A stretch of DNA of 64,000 bases from Tricholoma matsutake (GCA_026075535.2 AP026550.1:9796001-9860000), one strand, 5' to 3'; counted from the stretch's first letter, positions 23,354-33,343 are shown. The notes: generated by a model from the letters alone, not told the origin. Made by a program: numbers and translations.

Positions 23354-23868
23354 TGCGTGAAGATGGTCAGATGAATGCTTAATCTCATAATATAAATGTC
23401 CAACACATCATTGATATGTTAATACACAGACCATGGGATCAGGAACAGAACAGGGAGCAAAGCATGGGTGTTGGCCAAAACGGTGTACTATATTCAGTGA
23501 GTCATTGCAAGGGAGATAGAACTGTAGCGAGGTTTAACATCATTCTTTGGCTAGGTGGCTTCAGGCCTGCAACCTTTAAAAGACTTTGGCCCGGAATTTG
23601 GAAACGTGCCATGCTGATCAGCAAATAGGATCCACAATTTCCACCAGTAGCTAACAGTGTCTTGCAAAATAGCCATCTACTATAACACAGCATGTATGCA
23701 AACTGGGGTCTGGGTTAGAAGGCCATTTTGCAAATATTGTTCTTATTAGATATGCTATTTGCAAAATATCATTCTGACTAGGGACCCTGGTTTGCAAACT
23801 GCCTTGCTATTGTAAAGCCAACAATATACATTGTCTATACTGTACTTTACACTCCCCCCCCTAGTCCG

Positions 23869-24050
23869 AGTGGACTCCGAGCTGTCCGAATAAAGTCCGA
23901 GTAAAGTCCGAGCTGTCCTAGTAAAGTCTGAGCAGAGTCCTAGTAGAGTCCGAGCTGTCCTAGTAAAGTCCGAGCTGTCCTAGTAAAGTCCGAGCTGTCC
24001 TAGTAAAGTCCGAGCTGTCCTAGTAAAGTCCATCCTAGTAAAGTCTGAGC
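23869..24050 (+). repeat. 20-bp tandem array CGAGCTGTCCTAGTAAAGTC
   Basis: About six to eight copies, the central five nearly identical. GTCCGAG words continue into both element ends, so the array appears to have grown from the subterminal sequence. 24057-24290 is a separate GA/GT-rich tract (GGGAGGGGGAGG, GTGTGAGTGTG) with many G-runs. Confidence 0.8.
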
Positions 24051-24439
24051 TCTGTTCTAGGAAGGGAGTTTGTGAGTGTGTAAAAGGAAGGGTGTCACTG
24101 TGTGGAAGAGGAGGGGAGGGGGAGGGTGTGAGTGTGTGGAAGGAGGGGAAGGGGGGTGAGTGTGTGAGTGTGAAATGGGGGAGGGGGGGGATGTGTGACT
24201 GAAAGAGGGGAAGGGGGATTTGTGTGCAAGGGGGAAGGGTGTGATTGTGTGAAAGGGGAGAGGGGGAGGGGGAAGTATGGAACAGGGAATAAGAAGCAAG
24301 GAGTATGATGATGGCATTTATATCAAGTGTTCAAGACATACTAAATTTTCAAGTAATATGATATTTGAAACTATGTGCATACATTACACAATGTAAAAAA
24401 AAAACATCTACAGGCAACGCGCTATGCGCATCGATGCGT

Positions 24440-25480
24440 GGAGCATGGTCCCCTTCGCATGCTATTTCCCCCCTCTCATTGTCGTCAGCTTTGCTCCCCC
24501 TGGTCTCCTCACCCTCACCTGTCCACCCTGCAAGCAGATGCTCGCAGTGGTGGTGGTGGTGGTGTTTTCGTCCACCCTCTGCACCTGCAAACCACCCTAT
24601 GAGCAGATGCTCGTAGGCGTGGGGCTGGTGCCGCTTCGTGCCCCCTCCCCCCCTCTCCCCTGTCATTCCTGTGCACTCACACCTGGTATCCACCCCACGA
24701 GCAGTTGCTCGTGGCAGTGGTGCGGGGTGCCTGTCGTCGTCGGTCTTCATGCGCGTATCCTTGTCCCCCTTCCGTTCCCCCGTCTCCCTTGCACACCCAT
24801 ACCTCTCACATAGCACCCCTTTCCACCCCACAAGCAATTGCTCATGGCAGCGGTTGGGGTGCTTCGTGGGGCAGGTGTCTCTCGTCCCTTCTCCCCCCGT
24901 CTCGTTGTTGTTGTCTCCCCCTTGTCTCCCCTGCCTCTCGTCGTTCCACCAACCATCCACCCCACAAGCAGTTGCTCGTGGGGCTGGAGGTGGGTGGTCT
25001 GTCGTCATCCCCCGGGGGTGGTGCTGTGGTGGCCATCGTCCCTCCCCCTCCGTCCCCCTGCAGTCATTGCGATTATTGTTCCACCAACCATCCACCCCAC
25101 GAGCAGTTGCTCGTGGGGCTGGAGGTGGGTGGCATGTCGTCGTCCTCTGCAGGGGTGGTGGCCATCATCCCTCCCCCTCCGTCCCCCCGCAGTCGTTGCT
25201 GTTGTCATTCCACCAACCATCCACCCCACGAGCAGTTGCTCGTGGGGCTGGAGGTGGGTGGTTTGTCGTTGTCTCCCCCCTCGTAGGCGTGGGCTGGGTG
25301 CCACTCCTCATCCCCCGTCTACCCCCTTTTGTCATCTCTGTTCCCCCTTCCTCTCGTCTACCCTCCCCTTCGTTGTTCCACCCACCAACCACCCCACAAG
25401 CAGTTGCTCGTGAGGCTGGAGGTGGGTGGTTTGCTGTCGTGATGTGGCGTCATGGGCATGGGCATGGGGCGTGGGCATCT
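24440..25480 (+). repeat. Cluster of eight GAGCAGTTGCTC hairpins, partly a 131-bp tandem repeat
   Basis: Palindromes lie near 24531, 24601, 24700, 24832, 24967, 25101, 25231 and 25400. The best, 25095-25118, has perfect 11-bp arms CCCCACGAGCA / TGCTCGTGGGG around GT. Units from about 24945 to 25376 repeat every roughly 131 bp and include GGCTGGAGGTGGGTGG after the hairpin. Arms differ between copies but keep pairing (for example CCTATGAGC with GCTCGTAGG). Long ORFs in all frames here are side effects of the repeat and are not annotated as genes. Confidence 0.8.
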
Positions 25481-25506
25481 GGTCCTGGTTACAAGTAGAT
25501 TAGAAC

Positions 25507-25608
25507 CTAGAGAACAAAAGAAACAACTTAGTTAGTTTATAAAAAAGAAACGAACCAAAAAAAAAACTTACGGTGGGCCCAAACGACACGATTGTGTCGT
25601 TTGGGCCC
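25507..25608 (-). other. Intron-like segment with adjacent 15-bp-arm hairpin (element A)
   Basis: On the minus strand the perfect hairpin GGGCCCAAACGACAC / GTGTCGTTTGGGCCC (25575-25608, loop of 4) is followed after 3 nt by GTAAGT. A T-rich stretch with AAACTAACTAAG and the acceptor TTCTCTAG (intron 25507-25571, 65 nt) comes next, then GTTCTAATCTACTTGTAAC. That exon start closely matches the one after the acceptor at 27176. The arrangement suggests a spliced transcript from the element; no protein is apparent. Confidence 0.55.
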
Positions 25609-25840
25609 GCGTTGCATCTATTCGGTTCGTTTGCAGGTGTGGGTGGACATGGGGGCTAGGGGAGGGTGTGGGAGGAGTGGGAGGAGTGGAGATGGTGGTG
25701 GAGAGTGGGAGGGAGGCGGCGGCGGTTCATCGTGGTGGTGGTGGAAGGTGATGAGCTGGCAGTGATGGATGATGCAGCCACATGTTTGTAATCACATGAT
25801 GCGCCAACCCTATGTCATGCACATATACTGCTCACCAGGA

Positions 25841-25921
25841 ATGGCACTGTAGTCTAATGGTTATATTGTGCACGCTTATTATGCGTCTCATGTGAGCTTG
25901 AGGGTTCAATCCTTGCTCCAC
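25841..25921 (+). repeat. tRNA-like (SINE-type) module in element A
   Basis: Contains an A-box-like TGTAGTCTAATGG (25849) and a B-box-like GGTTCAATCC (25903-25912) at tRNA spacing. It lacks a properly paired acceptor stem and a clear anticodon arm, so it is a tRNA-derived sequence, not a tRNA gene. Related modules lie at 28965-29045, 53550-53625, 55218-55290 and 62033-62108. Confidence 0.6.
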
Positions 25922-26154
25922 CCATTTGATTTTTCTATTATTAAGTAAGGACAGTCTGAGCTCGGACTGTCCTAGGATTGTCCAGGTACTGGTCCGAGAT
26001 TAGTCCGAGTAATTGTTCGGACTTTACTAGGACGAGCTCAGACTGGACATCTCAATTTGGCAGAAATCTCAGCCAGAAAAAGTCTGAGCAAAGTCCGAGT
26101 GTCCGAGTGGACTCCGCTCGGATTAGGGGGGGGAGAGTAAAGACCTCGTAAACT

Positions 26155-26540
26155 CTACCCAAAGTCCACATAATCTATGTAGACTCTCTCTAGAGTGTAT
26201 GTAGAGTCCTTGTAAAGTGTACATAGCAGCTTGAATTAATAAAAGTGAGTCTACATAGAGTCTACATATACTCTATGTAGACTCTATGTAGACTCATTTT
26301 CAAGTGTATATAGCAGGCTGGATAAAGGTTATGAGTCTACATAGAGTCTACATATACTCTATGTAGACTATATGTAGCCTCATTTTCAAGTGTATATAGG
26401 CTGGATAAAGGTAATAGAGTATGTAGAGTCTATGTAGAGTCTATTAGTGTATATAGCAGATGTTATTCAGGTAATTGAGTCTATGTGGTAGACCCCTTGT
26501 AAAGTGTACATAACAGCCTACAAAGGATGAACTTAGAACA
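26155..26540. repeat. Palindromic minisatellite, unit about 84 bp
   Basis: Built from GAGTCTACATAGAGTCTAC and its reverse complement CTATGTAGACTC, followed by a non-palindromic CATTTTCAAGTGTATATAG segment. Two clear units are at about 26247-26330 and 26331-26412, with degenerate copies on both sides. The complete hAT element at 26584 is inserted in its right part, and the array sequence resumes at 28198. Confidence 0.75.
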
Positions 26541-27111
26541 ACAAGGCAATGGAGTCTATGTAGAGTCTATGTAGAGTTTATGTTAGTGATGTGCCCGGCC
26601 CGGCTCAAAGCCATGAGCCAAGCCAAGCCGAGCCCATTTAGGCCAGGCCAAGCCGGGCCATTGGTGATGGCCCAATACTGGCTTTGGCCCGGCTCAAGGT
26701 AGCAGAAAGCCAAAGCCGCCGGCTCAGGCCGCGGCTTTAGTCGTACTAAATTTTCATCGAAACTTCTTGACTTGTAGAGCTTGTATTGACTCAACTTTTA
26801 TTGAAATGTACTCCGTTCCTATATTTAGTAGTCGCGCATGCGGCGTGCTGATTGCAAGTTCCAGAAATAGGCGAGCACATCGATCAAATGCATCGCAACG
26901 AAACCTCCACTGCTTCCACCCCAAAAGCTCTGGTGTGTAATTCTTTCGCGTCTCGATTGCTGAATCTGGGTTTACAGATACACGAACGCTAATGATATTC
27001 ATGACATTCTACCACTGTCCGCATTCACGACACTTGAAGATCCCGGCATTTGAAAATTGACTCCTTTTTCATTTTCCCAAACTTCGCTATACGAGGTTCA
27101 TAGGCTCCTCA

Positions 27112-27305
27112 GTGAGTGTGTTTCTTGTTTTGCTCCATTTCATTTTACTGACTAATTACTTTCAATTCAATTTTAGGTTCTAAATATCTTGTAACAACGG
27201 TCATCAAGCCCAGATGATGGTGACACCAACAACGAAGATAACGGGGAAAACAGGTAAGTTTTGTTTTTCTTTCATTTTGTTACTACTAACTACCAAAAAT
27301 TTCAG
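27112..27305 (+). other. Two consecutive GT-AG introns inside the hAT element
   Basis: Intron 1 is 27112-27176 (GTGAGT, CTGACTAAT, TTTTAG; 65 nt). Intron 2 is 27254-27305 (GTAAG, TACTAAC, TTTCAG; 52 nt). The exon between starts GTTCTAAATATCTTGTAAC, the same head as in element A. Exons are ACGACGGGG-rich and code for no recognisable protein. This points to a spliced, possibly non-coding, transcript carried by the element. Confidence 0.55.
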
Positions 27306-27619
27306 GTCCTAATTTGACGACAACGACGGCTAAGACCAATGCCAAGGGTCGACGACGGGGATGACCCAACAACGATTGGCACCCACCACTGCACAACGGA
27401 GCACCACAATGACGGCAGGCATGGACCACTACAAGACGATGATGGAACAGTGTCAACGGGGAGAGGGACAACGGGGATGACAAAAAGACAAAAACGGCGG
27501 TGACGGTGACAGACACTAACAACCTATGCCCCGTTACCACCACCACCACCCTCAAGCCTATTCCCACTCCGGCAAGAGTCGCAGCTGGCTGCAAGCAAAG
27601 CGTTCTGGATGCAACAAAT

Positions 27620-27659
27620 GCCCAAACACCAGCAACTGCTGTTTGGGCCTTAGGTATCT
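27620..27659 (+). other. Hairpin followed by splice-donor-like GTATCT
   Basis: GCCCAAACACCAG and CTGCTGTTTGGGC (27620-27648) pair with one mismatch. After about 5 nt comes G|GTATCT and a T-rich tract. Compare the hairpin/donor pairs at 25571-25608, 54708-54744 and 62342-62381. Confidence 0.5.
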
Positions 27660-28249
27660 TTTTGTTCATTTCTCTTTTTTTGCCAACTAGCTGTTTTCTA
27701 AAATCTAAACTATGGGTATCGATGCAAACCAGCCATGCACGGTACGGACCCCCAGGATGACGATGATGCCACGATGCACCGGACAACACTGCACCCACCC
27801 CCAGCCCTACGAGCGACTGCTCACAGGGTGGATCGTGGGTGCTGCCAGCCTATCCAATGTGAGCGACTCCCACCCCTTTAAACCCCACTTCCCAAATGTA
27901 GCCCCTGCGAGCGAGATGACGAGCAATAGCTCATCACTGCAGCAGGGGCTTCTAGGGCATGGAGGTGTTGAAGAACAGTGCAGGAGAGTGGATACCGTGG
28001 TTAAACACATACGGGAATCTCCCCGTGGTTCTTAGAGGCTCCCCCACGTCCAGAACGACTCCACACACCAAAAGCTGCGGCCTGGGCCAGGCCAGGCCAG
28101 GGCCAAGCCGTGAGTGGCGGCTTTGGCTTGGCCCAAGTCTTGAGCAGGCCAAGCCAAAGCCGGGGCTTTTGGGCCAAGCTGGGCCAGAACATCACTAGTT
28201 TATGTAGAGTCTATTAGTGTACATAGTAGATTCTATCAAGCAAATCCGA

Positions 28250-28640
28250 GGGGTGTGTCATGCTAGTGTTCTCCCCCCCCATCATTGTGTCCCCTCGTCA
28301 CATCCATCCCGTGGGTGGTGATGTGGCCATTAGCACCCACTCCACCCTGCGAGCAGGGGCTCGCAGCGGTGTTGGTGGTGTCACCCCCATCTCCCTCGGT
28401 TGTTGTTGTCTCCCCTCCCCTCGTCCCTAGACAGGTTGCACCTGCAGTCCACCCTACAAGCAGTAGCTCGTAGGCATGGGGGCAGGTGCTGGGTCGTCCA
28501 TCGTTGTTGTGGGGTGCTGGGGCTGTTCCTCCTCATTGTGGGGCCCTGGTGCTTGTTTTTGTCAGGTGCTGGGCATCAGGGTGCTGTAAAGTCCGAGTGT
28601 CCGAGCAGACTCTGCTTGGATTAGGAGGGGGAGAGTAAAG
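28250..28640. mobile_element. Right-end fragment of an element A relative
   Basis: The segment ends in AAAGTCCGAGTGTCCGAG...GGAGGGGGAGAGTAAAG (28585-28640), nearly the same as the right end of element A (26085-26142). It has two GAGC...GCTC hairpins (28351, 28459) with compensatory arms (CTGCGAGC/GCTCGCAG and CCTACAAGC/GCTCGTAGG). No matching left end is seen. Confidence 0.6.
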
Positions 28641-28964
28641 ACCTCTGTCTATATATGGATTCTATACCGCTCACCACGACACTCAACAACTGACCTTTTT
28701 CCCTTTATGGAATTGATTAATATACAAATGATCCCATTTAGGAATTTGTCAGTACACCACAACCTTGGTGGATGGCATGAGATGACCCCAGGTAATGGGG
28801 GGTGAGCCCATGTACCAATTCCAGATGGATTTCTCAGAATTTTTGAAAACAGCCAGGAGCGAATCCGGACAAAATTGAGGAATTTTCTGAAACAGCCAGG
28901 TCCACCCCTCCGGACAGAAATTGTTTGTCACAATATGGCCGGGTTTGCAATCCAGACATAATGT

Positions 28965-29045
28965 CAGCCATGGTGTAGTGGTTTGGTGTTACCCAAGTGT
29001 TACCTGTAGAGATTATGTAAGTTCAATGGTTCAAACCCTTCTTGT
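28965..29045 (+). repeat. tRNA-like module
   Basis: A-box-like TGGTGTAGTGGTTTGG (28971) and B-box GGTTCAAACCC (29028-29038). It cannot be folded into a full cloverleaf. 28640-28960 around it holds no gene. Confidence 0.5.
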
Positions 29046-29231
29046 TGCATTTGTTTTACAATTCCTCACTTCTGTATATTTTTGTTTGAAATTCTGCTTA
29101 CCTGATAATCAGAAAGATCATCAATAATCAGTTATCATCATGCTTCCATGCCCTTTTAGGTTTCATCTATCCAGCAAAACAGCACACCTGTCAAAGTTTT
29201 CATTCCCCATTAAGCGATCTCATCCCTTAAT

Positions 29232-31874
29232 ATGGTCAGCCATGGGTCACTGATCGAGCTTGATGATGATGTTCCTTTCATTGAAAGCGAATGGATTGGG
29301 CAAAGGAAAAAATATGCTGATGTTCCAGTCTTTGTCCAATGGAAAAAAGAAAAAGATATGGAAATTCCCCTTGACTTCCTCCAGAGCACAAATTTTCCAG
29401 AACCCGAACTCTCAGTCAATGAATACCTCACCCTCATACTCCCCCAAATTTCATCAGAGATCATCTCCAATGAAGTTGCGAAGTAGTTCAGCAAAGATCT
29501 TCCCAGTGCTTTCAACATGCAAACCTTGCTTCAATGGTCCATTTCATTGCCTGCATTTCTTATTCAGCTGGAAGAAGCTGTCAGTCAGGCCTGGCTGGAT
29601 GGTGCCAAATCAGTTGTTGATTGGAGGATTAATGATGAAGCTGATCGCCTTCCATTATGGATCATCACATTTTGGAGGGAGGCTGAACAGCTTAATGGAA
29701 TACAGTCAATGTGGAAGCAGAGCATGAAATGGCTATCTTACGAAGAGGCATGGGGTCAGAGAAATGGAAAGCTGGCTGTACCATCTGGACCAGTTCAAAA
29801 TTATGGTACACACATATCATCAGCTGAAATATCAGCTGATATTGAATACTCCGACGCTAGAGAGCATCAAACGATGCACATCCAAGAGGATGCGTATTGG
29901 AGGAGACAAGCTGACAACTTTGACCGTCAGCTCTCAGAGGTGGAAGAAGAGATCCGTCGACTACAGAGGAAGGTCGACAGACTGGAGCAGCAGCTCGAGG
30001 ATAACTCGAGCTACGACGGAGGATGCGCGAGCAAATGCCTGCGCCATCAACACTCATTTGAGTCCAGTAATGGACCCGATCGAAACGCGACACCAGCGAG
30101 CTGGACGTCGTTGGTGCCCGAAGCTCGGGCCCCTACTTCATACGCCCAGACAGCAGTGACAAGGCCTGCAGCACAGCAGGATGTCGATATGACTGGGCCC
30201 CAAGAGGCAAATTATCCGCCTCTTCCACCACCTGCTCCACCAATGGTAACACCATCGAATCTACCAACCATACCCCAGGGTGCCCAATGGACACCCGCTC
30301 CTCCTCCTCGACCGAATCCTCGGTCAACTAGGCGAATTATAATGCCTACAAATGAGGAGGAGCTGACAGAGCTCATCCGTCGTGCCCATGAAGATAAGAA
30401 CATGGGCGCCGTGCTGGCTATGAGGATATTCGCATGGGATGCACACACGGTGGGAGCAAGTCGCTCCCCCTTGCAGTCTTTAGCACTGACCAGGTGGAGG
30501 TTGCCCAACTGGGTACCTCCTGATCAGCGATCACCATGGGCAACCACGCGACCTGCTGACCCATCTCGGATGGAAATGCCGAGACAAGACGCACCCGTCG
30601 AGGAATGGGCACGATGGCTCTGGAGATACCCCCAGAACCTGCTATCCAAGCCAGGGATCACTCATGATCCCTCAGGTATATCTTTAGCCTCAATCAGAGG
30701 CTATCTACTGGTTACAGGGCGAGCGCCCCGTGGTGAAGGCCACCAACAAGGAAGGACCGTTTTCATCATGCGAGCAATTGAGCTTGCACTTACGCCAGGT
30801 CTGTACTGATGGACGCTGGCCTTGTTGGGGATTACTGTGGCCATTGGCCACAGTATGGATCGATATTCCAACCTGACGGAGAACACCTCCATCAACGATG
30901 TTGTGCGATTCTATGCACAACAGGGTATCAGCATCGACGAAGTAGTCGATGCTCACATATGGGTGGAGAGACAACTCCGCCACTATTCACAGGACGACAA
31001 CGTTGCGAGGAGAGCTGAGGCTCACCATGTCCTGCAGCATACCTGCCAGTACGCAAGTACTGAAGCTCAAGATGAGCTTCGTGTGATGGTCCCAGCATGG
31101 TGGGAGGCTCCCACACCACCACAACCAATGGCAAGGCCAGTGGTCATCCCGCTGTCAATGGTGACGACAAATGCATCAAGGCCAAGATGTGGCTCGGCCT
31201 TATCATCCTCATCGTCGAGGCCCTCGACGATGGACTACTACCCAGCGACAGAAGACCCTGTCGCTCCCTTCCCTTCGGTGGTGGGACCAGGCCCCACTGG
31301 GTTTGCTGATGGTGGATGGACGGGCCATGTCTGTCCTCCAAAGAAGAAGAAGGTGCGGAAACCCAAGATTTCTGCACCCACCAAGGAAGATAGTCGATCT
31401 TCCTCCATGCCTTCCGCTTCACGACTGAAGCGGAACCTTGCGTACTATGGTATCACATTACGCCCAACCGAAGGGGAAGTCCTCAACGACTTGCCCCCAG
31501 TTCCTACCGACTCAGACGAGTCAAGCGAAGATGACTTCGCTAAGGAGGTCAATTGAACCTTCATGGAACGTGCCGCCGTGTTAGCGAACGCTATGCCTGG
31601 GGCTGCCCAGGTGTCTGTCGAGAGTGAACCGGTGGGGGCGCAGTCGGTGCCTGAGGAAAAACCGGCGTCATCTGTGGTGATGCCTACGGATGCACCTATG
31701 GAGGAGTGAGAGCAATCGCGCACTCCTCTACCCGTGCTCAAACAGGCGCCAATGTCGATTGACGCCGTATATATTCGATCAAACAGGCATGTCAATACTT
31801 GTCTGTTCTGTGTTCGGTCACCGACCGTATCGCAACCAGTAAGCCTTGTGCTTGCACCCCTAGTGGTGCCCTGA
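29232..31874 (+). pseudogene. Gag-like retrotransposon protein, one frame with five stops
   Basis: A single reading frame runs from MVSHGSLIELDDDVPF to about 31874, interrupted by TAG (29484), TGA (30807), TGA (31554), TGA (31707) and TGA (31872), with no frameshift. The N-terminal part (LLQWSISLPAFL, AWLDGAKSVVDWRI, DRLPLWIITFWREAEQL) resembles a domain found in Agaricomycete transposon proteins. A coiled coil follows (VEEEIRRLQRKVDRLEQQLE), then a Pro-rich linker and a helical gag-like C-terminal half (WARWLWRYPQNLLS, INDVVRFYAQQGISIDEVVD). No protease, reverse transcriptase or integrase follows; the frame runs toward a polypurine tract and LTR. Several of the stops could be CGA to TGA changes. 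Confidence 0.6.
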
Positions 31875-32111
31875 CCCGCATATGGACCTGTCGACACAGG
31901 TCCATCGACAGACATGTCGAACATGTCCGCCCCACGCAGCAATCTGGTGGCTGTGTGCTTGGGTCAGGTATTAAATATTTGGACCCGTCTAAGCTTTGCG
32001 CTTATGGTGGCAGGTGGTGCTTATCACCATCCATTCCTTTGGCAGTGTTCCCACTGCCTCACTTTCTTTAAATTTTGTTATAGTTCTTTTGTTGTCGCTT
32101 GGTGTAATACC

Positions 32112-32289
32112 AAGCTTAAGGGGGAGAGTGTAGGGGTGCTGCCCGATATGGGCAGTATGTACTTGTTGTTTACGGAAGCTGCCGGTGTATAACCGGCAGT
32201 GTTTATTTGTAGCTACAGTTTTACATGTACCTCATCCACGCGCTATAGAAGTCAGTCACACTTATACTGTGTGAGGTCTTAGTTCAACA
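32112..32289 (+). repeat. Polypurine tract and short putative 3' LTR
   Basis: AAGCTTAAGGGGGAGAG (32112-32128) directly precedes TGTAGGGGTGCTGCC, a canonical PPT/LTR boundary. The LTR would end at ...GTTCAACA near 32289 (about 160 bp). A 5' LTR copy was not found upstream of the gag-like frame. The right boundary is approximate. Confidence 0.5.
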
Positions 32290-32530
32290 CCCCCCGCTTA
32301 ACGGCACTACATTGGGTCTGTTTCTGGAGGGATTCAGACAGCTACACTACACAAGGGCCATTGCTTGTACTCTGAGGATGCATGAACATTCGATGGTAGC
32401 TTTTTCCCCGCTGGGGTTTTTTGATGCACCCATCGGCATGTCCCTCCTGCTGGGGGGAACTCTTGTTCACACCTCAGGATGTTTATATGCTCAAACCCAG
32501 CACCATCTCCCCAGTCCTACCTACACTCCA

Positions 32531-32730
32531 GAGTTCCTGCCCACCACAAAGGCCAACTGCTCACCTCACCTGAGGTTCTGCAGTATGCATCACCAGCCAT
32601 TTGAGCCATGGAGGTGATGCTTGAGCCACTTCTGTCACAAGCTCCTGCCCACCACAAAGCCCAACTGCTCACCTCATCACACCCAGATGAAGTCAAGGTT
32701 CTGCAGTATGCATCGTCAGCCATTTTATAC
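32531..32730 (+). repeat. Direct duplication of about 75-90 bp
   Basis: CCTGCCCACCACAAAG...AACTGCTCACCTCA...GTTCTGCAGTATGCATC...CAGCCATTT occurs at about 32537-32601 and again at about 32644-32725, the second with an extra stretch in the middle. No gene is visible. Confidence 0.6.
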
Positions 32731-32959
32731 CTTGGTGGAGGATGAACTTCAAGCAGTATCACTGGAAGCCTTACAACAATCAATTTGTCAAGTTGAGCAA
32801 CAAAAGCTGGACCCCCAATTTCACATTATCACATATCAGTGATTTCACGATAAGCATCAACTTTGTGCTGAGCAGTAACCCTCACTGCCCCCAAATTTTC
32901 CCATTCTTTTCCATGTCCTGTGAGAAGGCAGCCTGTATGTATCCCTGTAGTACAGCTCA

Positions 32960-33075
32960 TATTTCAATGCAGTGACATATAGGGTCCTCACAGCAGGCAA
33001 GGATCAGAGGTGGCCATAGCATACATGTTGTGACACTCATGTATGTAGTACGGAAGCCAGCTGTTCCTGTATGGG
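32960..33075 (+). mobile_element. LINE 3'-end remnant
   Basis: CGGAAGCCAGCTGTTCCTGTATGGGACCATGCTGGCAATACTAC at 33050-33094 resembles the end of the LINE at 23305-23340 (CGGCATTCCTGAATGGGACC and then its TAC tail). Only a degenerate tail is left and no coding part is recognisable. Confidence 0.35.
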
Positions 33076-33343
33076 ACCATGCTGGCAATACTACCTATCT
33101 ACTGTCAGGACATATCAGTCCTGACTCGGCATATCTCATCTTATTGTAGTCTCAGATTGGTCAGCCCAAGTTATATAACTACATATTCTGTATTTACACA
33201 CCCCAGCTTTATGCTGGTCTACTCTCATCGTCAAATAGTCACATTCTCCCTATGCGACTCTGACACCTACCCACCTATCAACAAACTGATGAGTACATGA
33301 AATTATAGTTAACACAAATTCAAAACACCTTGAACTATACTCG

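Larger units (their letters stand above)
23845..26142. mobile_element. Inverted-repeat composite element A (TTTACACTCC class)
   Basis: The left end CTTTACACTCCCCCCCTAG (23845) and the right end, whose reverse complement is CTTTACTCTCCCCCCCTAA (to 26142), form imperfect terminal inverted repeats that continue into GTCCGAG/ATCCGAG words. Inside, in order, are a 20-bp tandem array, GA/GT-rich DNA, a C/T-rich array of GAGC...GCTC hairpins, a spliced-looking segment with a 15-bp-arm hairpin (minus strand), a GGTGGTGG-rich block and a tRNA-like module. No transposase is encoded. No target duplication is evident. The same order of modules recurs in elements D and E. Confidence 0.65.
26584..28197. 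mobile_element. Non-autonomous hAT element with GCCCGGCC-type ends
   Basis: The left end TAGTGATGTGCCCGGCCCGG (26584) and the right end ...CTGGGCCAGAACATCACTA (to 28197) are imperfect inverted repeats. The octamer GTTTATGT occurs directly outside both (26576-26583 and 28198-28205), so the 8-bp hAT target duplication is intact and the insertion into the palindromic minisatellite is clean. Subterminal DNA is packed with GGCC/AAGCC words. No transposase domain is recognisable in the 1.6 kb. The interior has two good introns (27112-27176 and 27254-27305), a hairpin next to a third donor (27620-27648) and GAGC...GCTC hairpins near 27810 and 27921. Confidence 0.85.

Noticed and set aside
23869..24050. 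CRISPR-like array
   Set aside because: Units are contiguous 20-bp tandem repeats with no unique spacers, in a eukaryotic context.
24349..25498. Long overlapping ORFs on both strands (up to 286 codons) in the hairpin cluster
   Set aside because: They repeat the same short peptide in every frame, follow the 131-bp DNA repeat, and have no start context or domain; they reflect stop-poor repeats.
25841..25921. Functional tRNA gene
   Set aside because: Internal boxes are present, but acceptor and anticodon arms do not pair properly and similar modules are repeated inside transposable elements.
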